Source: Massilia litorea (GTDB lineage Bacteria > Pseudomonadota > Gammaproteobacteria > Burkholderiales > Burkholderiaceae_D). From it: a stretch of 64,000 bases of DNA. Each line of letters opens with the position of its first letter. The stretch's first letter is position 1. Location: contig NZ_CP062941.1 in NCBI RefSeq assembly GCF_015101885.1, positions 62,001 through 126,000 on the forward strand. Reading direction: 5' to 3'. The translations under genes and the position numbers were made by a program. Positions 47,401-56,612 of this stretch are shown piece by piece. Below the pieces are notes generated by a model. That model saw only the letters and a list, made by a program, of their open reading frames with translations, was not told where the DNA came from and searched no databases.

Positions 47401-47536
47401 ATGCTGCCTCGACGGTACCGAAGATGGTACCTGCGGCATTCGACTGGGCCATGACCGGGTTGGTCACTGCCATCGATACTGCGGTTGCGCCGAGCGCAAG
47501 CTGCAGTGCACGGACCAAAACAGTTTTCTTCAACAT
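44459..47536 (-). CDS. Oar-like TonB-dependent receptor with N-terminal carboxypeptidase-regulatory-like domain (TBDR-8)
   Basis: This 1025-residue receptor has the same architecture as TBDR-7. A signal peptide of about 30 residues (ending in VMAQ) leads into the regulatory-like domain (AGTIFGTVEAASGSTVNLIN...ASGRYTATAMPPGHYRV). The plug has VRVTGRRNRIDVSNT, IIQLAPNTTRADSRY, YYINGFPVTNP and EFGRSVGGVVNITTKSGTN. The barrel ends in EYNYRF. Shared stretches such as LCDPRPFEAYAERN, FGCASFNPGED and DLFAEHPYRNGWYG show recent common origin with TBDR-7, while the outward-facing parts differ more. AGGA lies eight bases before the ATG. Own promoter and terminators make it a separate transcription unit. 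Confidence 0.93.
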   Translation of the reverse strand: MLKKTVLVRALQLALGATAVSMAVTNPVMAQSNAAGTIFGTVEAASGSTVNLINTETGVRRSVTPDASGRYTATAMPPGHYRVEQVRNGAVVNTTEIDVIVGQGVDASFAPAAGAVTGGAQTVRVTGRRNRIDVSNTNNGAVFTAKELAKLPTTQNVEAIIQLAPNTTRADSRYSAGASFGGGGASENSYYINGFPVTNPVTQLGASELPFGAIAQAQILTGGFGAEFGRSVGGVVNITTKSGTNTWEAGVSASITPNGLRSKPKDIYYPNTGAAINSATDGTLYVQRNNLERDEKLYGAYVGGPLIKDKLFMFAAVERRTDDLDRVIGIRTSSALASTGFERTQDKTDRYLVKLDANITDAHRLEATFIGDKGEEDRQLYGYTYPTSGVKGGTIGAQTASQHYKNSEDFGPGVGGNIKILRYTGNLTDNLTVTALVGQMKTPASAKYDPVGNIPADIFQITAPSNARAPGLNYFSPQVLSGAVSSGSSESKVKSRRFDVEYKLGDHFLRAGVDSNKLDSESIGQVYGGGGIWVYAKTANPNTPLAFGPTRASTASGGGLGTQGYYVSRRIFDSLTSAGSEQEAQYIEDKWQVNKDLLVTLGLRNESFKNINGDGETFLKAKDLISPRVAASWDVYGDSSMKVYGSAGRYALQIPTHLAVRGASRSTLTRQAFTYTGTDQYGQPTGLNPISGVYSVNNELGQPKDANTVSARDIKATYQDELTLGIERSLTPDLNVGARLTHRVLKATIDDLCDPRPFEAYAERNKINTDNWGGFGCASFNPGEDSTFLVDYAGTGTGYTTVKLSKADLGFDEPKRTYTAVDLFAEHPYRNGWYGRVNYTWSRSRGNTEGQTKSDNAQTDVAATSTWDNPELMVNAYGLLPNHREHQVKAFGYYDLTPEITLGGNFLAASGRPKNCFGWNPNVPPEADYGSVFFYCNGGPAPRGTSGKLPWDIRLDLSVAYRPAMLKGLAVKLDMFNVANKQTVQTIDETYNVGSTEDVSPTYGRVISYTAPRSVRLGVEYNYRF

Positions 47537-48076
47537 GTGTGATTTCCTAAATTGATAGCGTCTCTATTGATCGGCTTGTTTAACAGTTCTTTAACCCTAC
47601 AAACTGCCTTACCTCACTACTTCTTCTTTTTACTTGGCCAAGAGATTAATCAGCCTCAAATTTCGATTGGATACGTTCAAACGTTATCTGATCGCAACAT
47701 AAAACCATAGCAAAAGAACTACTGTCAACGAACAACTATTTGTGACGTGCATATAAACAACAGTCGTCTCTCCCTGGAGTAAAGTTACCAACACGTTCTC
47801 CTCAAACTGATGCGGTGCAACGAAAAATGCACCGTAAAATTCCTCCCATGCACCAGACGGGTGCGTCGTTTAACTACGGTTATATTTACGCGATCGTGCA
47901 AGGGCAGCAGCCGGACATTCGCGCATTTATATTGCATCGCAATAAAAAATCGCATGCGGGAGCTGCCGTGCGCCGGCCTCGACCTACAGCGCAGCGCCGC
48001 TGCCGGGTTAAAATACGTGTTTGCCCACCGCCCTCCCGCGGCCCGGCACAGCGCTACCGCCCCATCTGGACTCTCC
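47537..48076. other. divergent intergenic region between TBDR-8 and the COG2509 gene
   Basis: These 540 bases hold no gene I can support. An open frame runs into the flavoprotein gene from 47810, but its translation is not protein-like and lacks a ribosome site. The half next to TBDR-8 is AT-rich and holds its likely promoter at 47699-47728. Confidence 0.55.
47699..47728 (-). promoter_or_regulatory. candidate sigma-70 promoter of TBDR-8
   Basis: On the minus strand TTGACA (47723-47728) and TTTTAT (47699-47704) are 18 bases apart. The leader to the TBDR-8 start would be about 155 bases. The -10 matches four of six consensus positions. Confidence 0.45.
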
Positions 48077-49714
48077 ATGCTGCGAATTAACGAACTCAAG
48101 CTTCCCCTCGACCACCCCGACCACGCCCTGCGCGATGCCATCCTCAAGCGCCTCGGCATCGACGCCACCGAGCTGGTCGACTTCAATGTCTTCAAGCGCA
48201 GCTACGATGCGCGCAAAAAAGCGGCGATCGTGCTGATCTACGCGATCGACGTCGAAGTGAAGAACGAAGCGGCCGTGCTGGCGCGCATGAAGGGCGACCA
48301 GTACATCGTCCCCTCCCCCGATACCGGCTACAAGTTCGTCGACGCCGCGCGTCCGCCGGCCGGCACGCCGCGCCCGGTCGTGGTCGGCACCGGTCCCTGC
48401 GGCCTGTTCGTCGCCCTGATCCTGGCGCAGATGGGCCTGAACCCGCTGGTGCTCGAGCGCGGCAAGGTGGTGCGCGAGCGCACCGTCGACACCTTCGGCT
48501 TCTGGCGCAAGCGCAAACTGAATACCGAGTCGAACGTCCAGTTCGGCGAAGGCGGCGCCGGCACCTTCTCGGACGGCAAGCTCTACAGCCAGATCAAGGA
48601 TCCGAAGCACTACGGGCGCAAGGTGCTGACCGAATTCGTGAAGTCCGGCGCGCCGGAAGAGATCATGTATGTCAGCAAGCCGCACATCGGCACTTTCCGC
48701 CTGGTGAAGATGGTCGAGCAGATGCGCGCCGAGATCCTGTCGCTGGGCGGCGAAATCCGCTTCGAGACCCGCGTCGACGACATCCGCATCAGCGAGACGA
48801 ACGGCGTGCGCCAGGTGCGCGGCGTGGTGCTGGCCAGCGGCGAAGAAATCGCCACCAACCACCTGGTGATGGCGGTCGGCCACAGCGCGCGCGACACCTT
48901 CGAAATGCTGTACAAGCGCGGCGTCTACGTCGAAGCGAAGCCGTTCTCGATCGGCTTCCGGGTCGAGCACCCGCAGTCCTTGATCGACGTCTGCCGCTTC
49001 GGTCCGAACGCCGGCAACAAGATCCTCGGCGCCGCCGACTACAAGATCGTGCACCACGCCTCGAACGGGCGCTCGGTCTACAGCTTCTGCATGTGCCCGG
49101 GCGGCACCGTGGTCGCCGCCTCCTCGGAAGAAGGCCGGGTCGTCACCAACGGCATGAGCCAGTATTCGCGCAACGAGAGAAACGCCAACAGCGCCATCGT
49201 GGTCGGCATCACGCCGGAGGATTATCCAGGCCACCCGCTGGCCGGCATCGCCTTCCAGCGCGAACTCGAATCGCGCGCCTTCCTCCTCGGCGGCAGCACG
49301 TATGACGCGCCGGGCCAGCTGATGGGCGATTTCGTGCGCGGCGTGCCCTCCAAGGAATTCGGTTCCGTCATCCCGTCGTTCAAGCCGGCGGTGCACCTGA
49401 CCGACCTGGCGCCGTCGCTGCCGGACTACGCGATTCTCGCGCTGCGCGAAGCCTTCGTCGCATTCGACAAGCAGATCAAGGGCTATTACAAGGAAGACGC
49501 GGTGCTGACCGGCGTCGAGACCCGCACCTCCTCGCCGATCCGCATCAAGCGCCGCGACGACGACCTGCAAAGCATGAACACGCGCGGCCTGTTCCCGGCC
49601 GGCGAAGGCGCGGGCTACGCCGGCGGCATCATGTCGGCGGCCGTGGACGGCATCCGCGTGGCCGAGGCGGTGGCGATCGCCATGGGCGTGCCGGTCCCTG
49701 CACTGCAGGACTGA
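48077..49714 (+). CDS. FAD-dependent oxidoreductase of the COG2509 family
   Basis: This 545-residue protein is a member of an uncharacterised FAD-dependent dehydrogenase family found across bacteria. Residues about 1-85 form a small alpha/beta domain (MLRINELKLPLDHP...DFNVFKRSYDARKKAAIVLIYAIDV). The FAD-binding Rossmann motif follows at about residues 95-125 (PVVVGTGPCGLFVALILAQMGLNPLVLERG). Later come VQFGEGGAGTFSDGKLYSQI, which is a family hallmark, and the closing FAD block GLFPAGEGAGYAGGIMSAAVDG. The reaction is not known. The ATG at 48077 gives the family N-terminus. Its stop codon overlaps the rhtA start as TGATG, so the two genes are co-translated. Confidence 0.9.
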   Translation: MLRINELKLPLDHPDHALRDAILKRLGIDATELVDFNVFKRSYDARKKAAIVLIYAIDVEVKNEAAVLARMKGDQYIVPSPDTGYKFVDAARPPAGTPRPVVVGTGPCGLFVALILAQMGLNPLVLERGKVVRERTVDTFGFWRKRKLNTESNVQFGEGGAGTFSDGKLYSQIKDPKHYGRKVLTEFVKSGAPEEIMYVSKPHIGTFRLVKMVEQMRAEILSLGGEIRFETRVDDIRISETNGVRQVRGVVLASGEEIATNHLVMAVGHSARDTFEMLYKRGVYVEAKPFSIGFRVEHPQSLIDVCRFGPNAGNKILGAADYKIVHHASNGRSVYSFCMCPGGTVVAASSEEGRVVTNGMSQYSRNERNANSAIVVGITPEDYPGHPLAGIAFQRELESRAFLLGGSTYDAPGQLMGDFVRGVPSKEFGSVIPSFKPAVHLTDLAPSLPDYAILALREAFVAFDKQIKGYYKEDAVLTGVETRTSSPIRIKRRDDDLQSMNTRGLFPAGEGAGYAGGIMSAAVDGIRVAEAVAIAMGVPVPALQD

Positions 49715-50580
49715 TGCAGGCCACGCCCGCCAGCCCTCCTGCCCGCTCGTTCGCGCCCTTCCTGGCGATCGTCGGGTCGCTGATCTCCGTGAACGTGGGC
49801 GCGGCCTATGCCAAGGGCCTGTTCCCGCTGGTGGGCAGCGCCGGCATCACGGCCGTGCGGGTGGGACTGGCGAGCATCTTCCTGATGGCCTTCTGGCGGC
49901 CCTGGCGCGCGCCGCTGGCACGGCCCGATGCGATCAACGTCGGCATCTACGGGGTCATGCTGGGCATGATGAACCTGCTGATCTACGCGGCGTTTGCGCG
50001 CATTCCGATCGGGGTGGCGATCGCCATCGAAGTCATCGGCCCGCTGGCGGTGGTGGTGCTGTCCTCGCGCCACCTGCGCGACTTCTTCTGGGTCGCCTGC
50101 GCGGCATGTGGATTGTGGCTGCTGGCGCCCACCAGCGTGGGCGCGGTGGCGCTCGATCCGCTCGGCGTCGCCGCGGCCGTCGGCGCCGGCTTCTGCTGGG
50201 CCATGTACATCGTCTTCGGCAAGCGCGTCTCGACGCTCAAGGGCGGCCATGTGGTCGCCTGGGGCATGCTGGTGGCCGCGCTGTGCACGGTGCCGGTCGG
50301 GATCAGCCAGGCCGGCAGCGCGCTCTTCTCCCCGCAGGTGCTGGCGGGCGGCCTGGCGGTCGCCCTGCTCTCGTCGATCCTGCCCTACTCGCTGGAGATG
50401 ATGGCCCTGTCGCGCCTGCCGCGCCGGGTGTTCGGCATCCTGGTCAGCGCCGGCCCGGCGGTGGGCGCGCTCGCGGGCTTCTTCGTGCTCGGCGAAGTCC
50501 TGAGCACGACCCAGTGGCTGGCGATCGGGATGATCGTGGTGGCCACTGCCGGCAGCGCGGCCACTGCCGGGAAAAACTAA
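49714..50580 (+). CDS. rhtA: threonine/homoserine exporter, EamA family
   Basis: RhtA is an inner-membrane exporter of threonine and homoserine. The 288-residue protein has ten hydrophobic segments in two EamA halves. Characteristic stretches shared with E. coli RhtA are GLFPLVGSAGITAVRVGLA, IYGVMLGMMNLLIYAA, IPIGVAIAIEVIGPLAVVVLSSR, GAGFCWAMYIVFGKR and SSILPYSLEMMALSRLPRRVFGILVS. The start overlaps the preceding stop codon (TGATG), so translation is coupled to the flavoprotein gene. The gene is convergent with corA and the two stop codons overlap by four bases. The substrate is inferred from similarity. Confidence 0.9.
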   Translation: MQATPASPPARSFAPFLAIVGSLISVNVGAAYAKGLFPLVGSAGITAVRVGLASIFLMAFWRPWRAPLARPDAINVGIYGVMLGMMNLLIYAAFARIPIGVAIAIEVIGPLAVVVLSSRHLRDFFWVACAACGLWLLAPTSVGAVALDPLGVAAAVGAGFCWAMYIVFGKRVSTLKGGHVVAWGMLVAALCTVPVGISQAGSALFSPQVLAGGLAVALLSSILPYSLEMMALSRLPRRVFGILVSAGPAVGALAGFFVLGEVLSTTQWLAIGMIVVATAGSAATAGKN

Positions 50581-51545
50581 ATCCAGCCGGATTTCTTGAA
50601 GCGGTAGTAGAGGTAACCGCAGACCCCGAACATGATGCAGACCGCGGTCGGATACCCGTACTTCCATTTCAGCTCCGGCATGAATTCGAAATTCATGCCC
50701 CAGACGCCCGCAAAGGCCGTGAACACGGCGAAGATCGCGGCATAGGCGGCAAGCTTTTTGTTGATGTCGTTCTCTTCGATCGTGACCATCGACAGCGATA
50801 CCTGGATGGCGGTGGCGATGGTGTCGCGGATGGTGTCGAGCCGCCCCGAAATACGCAGCAAGTGGTCGTGGACGTCACGAAAATAATCCTGGGTATGCGC
50901 AGCCAGGTCCGGCACGCGCCCGCCATGCAGGTGGTCGACGGCGTCCATCAGCGGCATCACCGCGTGGCGCAGCACCAGGGAATTTCGCTTGAGGTCGTAG
51001 AGACGCTCGATGTTGTCGCGCTGGGCGCCCTGGCCGCCGAAGATGCGGTCCTCGATCGATTCGAGGTCGGACTCGAGCTTGTCGATGACGGGGAAATAGC
51101 GGTCGACGATGGCGTCCATCAACGCGTACAGCACGAAGCCGGAGCCCATTTTGAGCAGCTTCGGTTCGCGCTCGGCGCGGGCGCGCACGCCGAGGAAGCC
51201 CTGGGCCGAATCGCGCCGCACCGACAGCACGTAATTCGGGCCGGCGAAGATCGCGACCTCGCCCGAGCAGAGTTCGTCGCCGTTCAGGTTCACCGTATGC
51301 ACGACCGTAAACACCGAGTTGCCGTATTCCTCGAGCTTGGGGCGCTGGTGGCCGCGCGAGGCGTCTTCCACGGCCAGTTCGTGCAGGCCGAATTCTTCCT
51401 GCATCTTGGCCAGTTCGCCGGGCTCCGGATCGCGCAGTGCGACCCAGACGAAGCAGGCGGGTTGTTTCAGGTACTCGCTGATATCCTCGACTGGGATATC
51501 GGACAGTTTTTTGCCTTCCTGGTAGGCGACGCAGTTGATCAGCAT
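50577..51545 (-). CDS. corA: CorA family magnesium/cobalt transport protein
   Basis: CorA is a homopentameric inner-membrane channel for Mg2+ (also Co2+ and Ni2+). The 322-residue protein has a large N-terminal cytoplasmic domain and two C-terminal membrane helices with the signature GMN in FAGVWGMNFEFMPE (about residues 275-285). The C-terminus ends in basic residues (YYRFKKSGWI), as usual. The ATG at 51545 begins the family N-terminus MLINCVAY; an upstream in-frame ATG would add 20 unrelated residues. No Mg2+-sensing leader could be recognised in the short upstream gap next to ntrC. Confidence 0.94.
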   Translation of the reverse strand: MLINCVAYQEGKKLSDIPVEDISEYLKQPACFVWVALRDPEPGELAKMQEEFGLHELAVEDASRGHQRPKLEEYGNSVFTVVHTVNLNGDELCSGEVAIFAGPNYVLSVRRDSAQGFLGVRARAEREPKLLKMGSGFVLYALMDAIVDRYFPVIDKLESDLESIEDRIFGGQGAQRDNIERLYDLKRNSLVLRHAVMPLMDAVDHLHGGRVPDLAAHTQDYFRDVHDHLLRISGRLDTIRDTIATAIQVSLSMVTIEENDINKKLAAYAAIFAVFTAFAGVWGMNFEFMPELKWKYGYPTAVCIMFGVCGYLYYRFKKSGWI

Positions 51546-51613
51546 GGGTGCAATGGATGGGGCAACGGGGCTAAAGCTAATACCAGAGCTTACACCATTG
51601 CCCACCCGCCACC

Positions 51614-53080
<1,467 letters not shown>

Positions 53081-53139
53081 GTAGGTCGTACTTTCCGCAG
53101 TGAATTCATCATTGGACACGGCGGAAGCGCTTCGGCTGC

Positions 53140-54222
53140 TTATGGCAGCGGCAGCAGGATCCGGAAATCCGTCAGTCCAGGCCGGCTTTCGCACTCGATC
53201 ATGCCCAGGTGCTGCTGCACGAAAGTTTGCGCCAGCGTCAGCCCCAGCCCGCTCCCGCCATCCCTGCCCGACACCAGCGGGTAGAAAATTCGGTCGCGGA
53301 TCTCCGGTGCGATGCCCGGTCCATTGTCGATGATATGCAAGTCTAATGCCAGCCCGTAGCGGACCTTGGCCAGGGTCACCTGGCGCGCCACCCTGGTGCG
53401 CAAAACGATCTCGGCGTCGCCCGCCGCGATGCGGCCAGCCAGGGCCTGGGCGGCGTTGTGGACGATGTTCAGCACGGCCTGGATCAGCTGCTCCTTGTCG
53501 CCCCTGAACTCGGGAATCGAAGCGTCGTAGTCGCGCCGGATGGTCAGCCCGTTCGGGAATTCGGCCAGCACCAGCGAGCGCACCCGTTCGCACACTTCGT
53601 GGATGTTGACGTCGCCGACGATGTGCGGCTTGCGGTGCGGCGCCAGCAGGCGGTCGACCAGGGTCTGCAGGCGGTCGGCTTCCTTGATGACGACCTGCGT
53701 GTATTCCTTCAGCGCGGAGAGGTGCAGCGGCGGCAGTTCGAGTTCGAGCAGCTGCGCCGCACCGCGGATGCCGCCCAGCGGGTTCTTGATCTCGTGCGCC
53801 AGGTTGCGGATCAGTTCCTTGTTGGCCTGGCTCTGGTCGAGGAAGCGTTCCTCGCGGTCGAGTTTCAGCTGCTGCACGTTTTCGCGCAGCTCGATCAATA
53901 CTTCGCCGTTTTCCAGGGCGCTGGCGATCGAGTGCACGTGCAGGGTCTCGCGCCCCGGGCGCACCAGGGCCAGGTCCTGCCGCAGGTCGGCGTACTGGTG
54001 CAGCCGGGTCTGGTCGCACAGGGCGGCCAGTTCGTCGCCGTTCGAGAACAGGGCGCCGAGGGTCTGGCGCGACAGCGATTTCAATGAAGCGTCGAGCATG
54101 TTCTCGGCCGCCGGATTGGCATAGCGCACGCGGTCGCTGCCGTCGACCAGCAGCACGCTGGAAGCGAGCAGCTCCAGGCCGGCGAAGCGGGCCTGGGCGG
54201 CGGGACGGTCGGGGATGGTCAT
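53140..54222 (-). CDS. ntrB: nitrogen regulation sensor histidine kinase NtrB (NR-II)
   Basis: NtrB is a soluble histidine kinase/phosphatase that phosphorylates NtrC when nitrogen is scarce and is controlled by PII. The 360-residue protein has an N-terminal PAS domain (about residues 15-110, SSVLLVDGSDRVRYANPAAENML), the dimerisation H-box with His143 in NLAHEIKNPLGGIRGAAQLL and a HATPase domain with the N-box NIVHNAAQAL, DNGPGIAPEI and GGSGLGLTLAQ. There is no membrane segment, as expected. The ATG at 54222 overlaps the stop codon of the DUF4124 gene as ATGA, giving translational coupling. Confidence 0.95.
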   Translation of the reverse strand: MTIPDRPAAQARFAGLELLASSVLLVDGSDRVRYANPAAENMLDASLKSLSRQTLGALFSNGDELAALCDQTRLHQYADLRQDLALVRPGRETLHVHSIASALENGEVLIELRENVQQLKLDREERFLDQSQANKELIRNLAHEIKNPLGGIRGAAQLLELELPPLHLSALKEYTQVVIKEADRLQTLVDRLLAPHRKPHIVGDVNIHEVCERVRSLVLAEFPNGLTIRRDYDASIPEFRGDKEQLIQAVLNIVHNAAQALAGRIAAGDAEIVLRTRVARQVTLAKVRYGLALDLHIIDNGPGIAPEIRDRIFYPLVSGRDGGSGLGLTLAQTFVQQHLGMIECESRPGLTDFRILLPLP

Positions 54223-54731
54223 CGTATGTTGGCGATCTCGCGCCGCAGCGCTTCGATATTGCGTTCGGTGCGGCTGATGTCGTCGCGCATCTGCGCCACG
54301 CGTTCCTGGTATTTGGCGTAGTTACGCTCGTTGCCCTGGCGTTCGGGTTCGCCGTTGTTGAAGACCTTGCGCAAGTCCCCCAGCTTCTGTTCTTCCGCGC
54401 GCAGTTCCTCGGTCAGGATGCCGCGCCGGTCGTCGTCGCGGGCACGCTGCTGCGAGGTGTCGACGCGCGGAAAGTTCGAAGGGCTCGGCGTGGCAGCGGC
54501 CGGAGCCGGATTGCTCGCGCGGGCAGCGGCTGGCGGCGGGCCGCGGCGTTCGACCGGCGCCGGGATATAGCCGGGCAGGTCAAGCGCCTTGCAGCCTTTC
54601 TTGCCGGTGTCGGTAAATTCGACGCGGCCTTGCGCGTCGACGCATTTGTAGACCGTGGTCTGGGCTTCGGCGGCGCCATGGAACATCACGCCGGCCAACA
54701 CCAGGCCGGTCACACTGGTTGTCATTCGCAT
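54219..54731 (-). CDS. DUF4124 domain periplasmic protein
   Basis: This protein of about 170 residues begins with a signal peptide (about 23 residues, ending in GAAEAQ). It is followed by the DUF4124 domain TTVYKCVDAQGRVEFTDTGKKGCKALDL, which carries two Cys likely to form a disulfide. The middle is rich in Pro and Ala, and the C-terminal third is a predicted coiled coil (EELRAEEQKLGDLRKVF...YQERVAQMRDDISRTERNIEALRREI). The function is unknown. Its position between glnA and ntrB and its overlap with ntrB are common in betaproteobacteria. The start is uncertain: ATG at 54731 or 54725, neither with a clear ribosome site. Confidence 0.78.
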   Translation of the reverse strand: MRMTTSVTGLVLAGVMFHGAAEAQTTVYKCVDAQGRVEFTDTGKKGCKALDLPGYIPAPVERRGPPPAAARASNPAPAAATPSPSNFPRVDTSQQRARDDDRRGILTEELRAEEQKLGDLRKVFNNGEPERQGNERNYAKYQERVAQMRDDISRTERNIEALRREIANIR

Positions 54732-54793
54732 CAGTAGAGGCAGCACGCTTGAATGCGTGCATGGTGGAGTTGAGCCGAATATACCGCATCCAT

Positions 54794-54832
54794 AAAAAAA
54801 CGCGGGGAAAGCCAATGGCTCTCCCCGCGTTT
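54794..54832 (-). terminator. rho-independent terminator downstream of glnA
   Basis: On the minus strand the stem AAACGCGGGGA / TCCCCGCGTTT with an inner GCC/GGC pairing is followed by a run of seven T. It lies 46 bases after the glnA stop and before the DUF4124-ntrBC genes, so it probably dampens read-through and keeps glnA mRNA levels far above ntrBC. Confidence 0.85.
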
Positions 54833-54877
54833 GTTACCTGCGCTTACAGCTTATGATGCCGTAGCGCAACAGTCGGA

Positions 54878-56293
54878 TTACGACGAGTAGTACATGTCGA
54901 ACTCGGCCGGGTGCGGGGTCATGCGCAGGCGCTGGACTTCGTTCATCTTCAGTTCCAGGTAGGCGTCGATCATGCTGTCGCTGAACACGCCGCCGCGGGT
55001 CAGGAACTCGCGGTCCTTGTCCAGGGCTTCCAGCGCTTCTTCGAGCGAGGAGCAGACGGTCGGGATCAGCTTGTCTTCTTCCGGCGGCAGGTGGTACAGG
55101 TCCTTCGAGGCGGCTTCGCCCGGATGGATCTTGTTCTGGATGCCGTCCAGGCCCGCCATCAGCAGCGCGGCGAAGCACAGGTAGACGTTGGCCAGCGGGT
55201 CCGGGAAGCGCACTTCGATGCGGCGGCCCTTCGGGTTCGGGACGTGCGGAATGCGGATCGAGGCCGAACGGTTACGGGCCGAGTAGGCCAGTTTCACCGG
55301 CGCTTCGTAGCCAGGCACCAGGCGCTTGTACGAGTTGGTGCCCGGGTTGGTGATTGCGTTCAGGGCCTTGGCGTGCTTGATGATGCCGCCGATGTAGAAC
55401 AGCGCCGTTTCCGACAGGCCGGCATAGCCGTCGCCGGCAAACAGGTTCTTGCCGTCTTTCCAGATCGACTGGTGCACGTGCATGCCCGAGCCGTTGTCGC
55501 CGTTGATCGGCTTCGGCATGAAGGTGGCGGTCTTGCCGTAGCTGTGGGCGACGTTCCAGACCACGTATTTCAGGTTCTGGGTCCAGTCGGCACGCTCGAC
55601 CAGGGTCGAGAAGCGGGTGCCGATTTCGTTCTGGCCGGCGCCGGCCACTTCGTGGTGGTGCACTTCGACCGGGATGCCGAGCGATTCGAGGATCAGGCAC
55701 ATTTCCGAGCGCATGTCCTGGAAGCTGTCGACCGGAGGCACAGGGAAGTAGCCGCCCTTGACTGCTGGACGATGGCCGCTGTTGCCGCCTTCGGTTTTCG
55801 CGTCGGTCGACCACGAAGCTTCGTCCGAATCGATCTTCACGAAGCAACCCGACATGTCGACTTTCCAACGGATCGAATCGAAGATGAAGAATTCAGGCTC
55901 CGGACCGAAATAGGCGGTGTCGCCCAGGCCGGTCGACTTCAGGTAGGCTTCGGCGCGCTTGGCGATCGAGCGCGGGTCGCGGTCGTAACCCTTGCCGTCC
56001 GACGGTTCGATCACGTCGCACTGCATGAACAGGGTGGTCTCTTCCATGAACGGGTCGATGTTGGCGGTGTTCGGGTCCGGCATCAGGATCATGTCCGATG
56101 CTTCGATGCCCTTCCAGCCGGCGATCGATGAGCCGTCGAACGCGTGGCCCGACTCGAATTTGTCGAGGTCGAAGTGCGACACAGGAACGGTGACGTGCTG
56201 CTCTTTACCGCGGGTATCCGCAAAGCGGAAATCCACGAATTTGACTTCATTGTCCTTCACCAACTGCATCACATCTGCGGCGGTCTTTGCCAT
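54878..56293 (-). CDS. glnA: type I glutamine synthetase
   Basis: GlnA joins ammonia to glutamate with ATP; it is the main entry of nitrogen and forms a cytosolic dodecamer. The 471-residue protein has the family blocks [21 protein letters not shown], the ATP-binding [21 protein letters not shown], and the C-terminal adenylylation site Tyr400 in [11 protein letters not shown], the target of GlnE encoded at 23054-25768. Metal-binding Glu residues lie in [10 protein letters not shown] and [14 protein letters not shown]. An AGGAG ribosome site precedes the ATG at 56293. A sigma-54 promoter with NtrC boxes lies upstream, so it is nitrogen-regulated. The length and site are those of the adenylylated GSI-beta class. 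Confidence 0.98.
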   Translation of the reverse strand: MAKTAADVMQLVKDNEVKFVDFRFADTRGKEQHVTVPVSHFDLDKFESGHAFDGSSIAGWKGIEASDMILMPDPNTANIDPFMEETTLFMQCDVIEPSDGKGYDRDPRSIAKRAEAYLKSTGLGDTAYFGPEPEFFIFDSIRWKVDMSGCFVKIDSDEASWSTDAKTEGGNSGHRPAVKGGYFPVPPVDSFQDMRSEMCLILESLGIPVEVHHHEVAGAGQNEIGTRFSTLVERADWTQNLKYVVWNVAHSYGKTATFMPKPINGDNGSGMHVHQSIWKDGKNLFAGDGYAGLSETALFYIGGIIKHAKALNAITNPGTNSYKRLVPGYEAPVKLAYSARNRSASIRIPHVPNPKGRRIEVRFPDPLANVYLCFAALLMAGLDGIQNKIHPGEAASKDLYHLPPEEDKLIPTVCSSLEEALEALDKDREFLTRGGVFSDSMIDAYLELKMNEVQRLRMTPHPAEFDMYYSS

Positions 56294-56383
56294 GCGTTTC
56301 TCCTAAGTAAAATGGGGTGCCGTAGAACAGGCGAGATCGTTACCGACCAGTCAGCCAACCTCCGACATGCTCGCAGGAACTTA

Positions 56384-56399
56384 TGCAGGAACCATGCCA
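56384..56399 (-). promoter_or_regulatory. sigma-54 (RpoN) promoter of glnA
   Basis: On the minus strand TGGCATGGTTCCTGCA has the GG (-24) and GC (-12) doublets separated by exactly ten bases, as in TGGCAC-N5-TTGCA. It lies about 90 bases upstream of the glnA start codon. Confidence 0.8.
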
Positions 56400-56508
56400 G
56401 CCTGATTCGAATGACTAAATACGCAATCGTTCTTTGGAAAGCCGAGAGTTTAACCATAAAATCTTCAGCAACACGGGAATATCCAACGGTGCACCACAAT
56501 TGAACGTT

Positions 56509-56525
56509 TGCACCATGGTAGTGCA
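56509..56525. promoter_or_regulatory. NtrC-binding box (strong) upstream of glnA
   Basis: TGCACCATGGTAGTGCA matches the NtrC consensus TGCACCA-N3-TGGTGCA at 13 of 14 fixed positions. It lies about 110 bases upstream of the sigma-54 promoter, a normal enhancer distance. A half-site GGTGCACCA at about 56489-56497 may bind cooperatively. Confidence 0.8.
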
Positions 56526-56537
56526 CTTGCACATAAA

Positions 56538-56554
56538 TGCACTATTTTGAGGCG
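56538..56554. promoter_or_regulatory. NtrC-binding box (weaker) upstream of glnA
   Basis: TGCACTATTTTGAGGCG keeps 10 of 14 fixed positions of the NtrC consensus and lies 29 bases from the strong box, close to three helical turns. It is also within 60 bases of the divergent rhodanese gene. Confidence 0.5.
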
Positions 56555-56612
56555 TGACGCACTATTTCGGCAAGCCTGCGCCAGGCCGGTGCGATCAACG
56601 ACAAAGGACAAG

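Larger units (their letters stand above)
56294..56612. other. divergent control region of glnA and the rhodanese gene
   Basis: This 319-bp region contains the glnA sigma-54 promoter at 56384-56399 and a cluster of NtrC-like boxes at 56485-56560. No gene is supported in it; an open frame reaching into the rhodanese gene begins at 56508, but its first 35 codons show no homology. Confidence 0.7.

Noticed and set aside
47810..48076. A longer N-terminus for the COG2509 flavoprotein
   Set aside because: The first 89 codons read as noncoding sequence, while the ATG at 48077 starts the conserved N-terminal domain.
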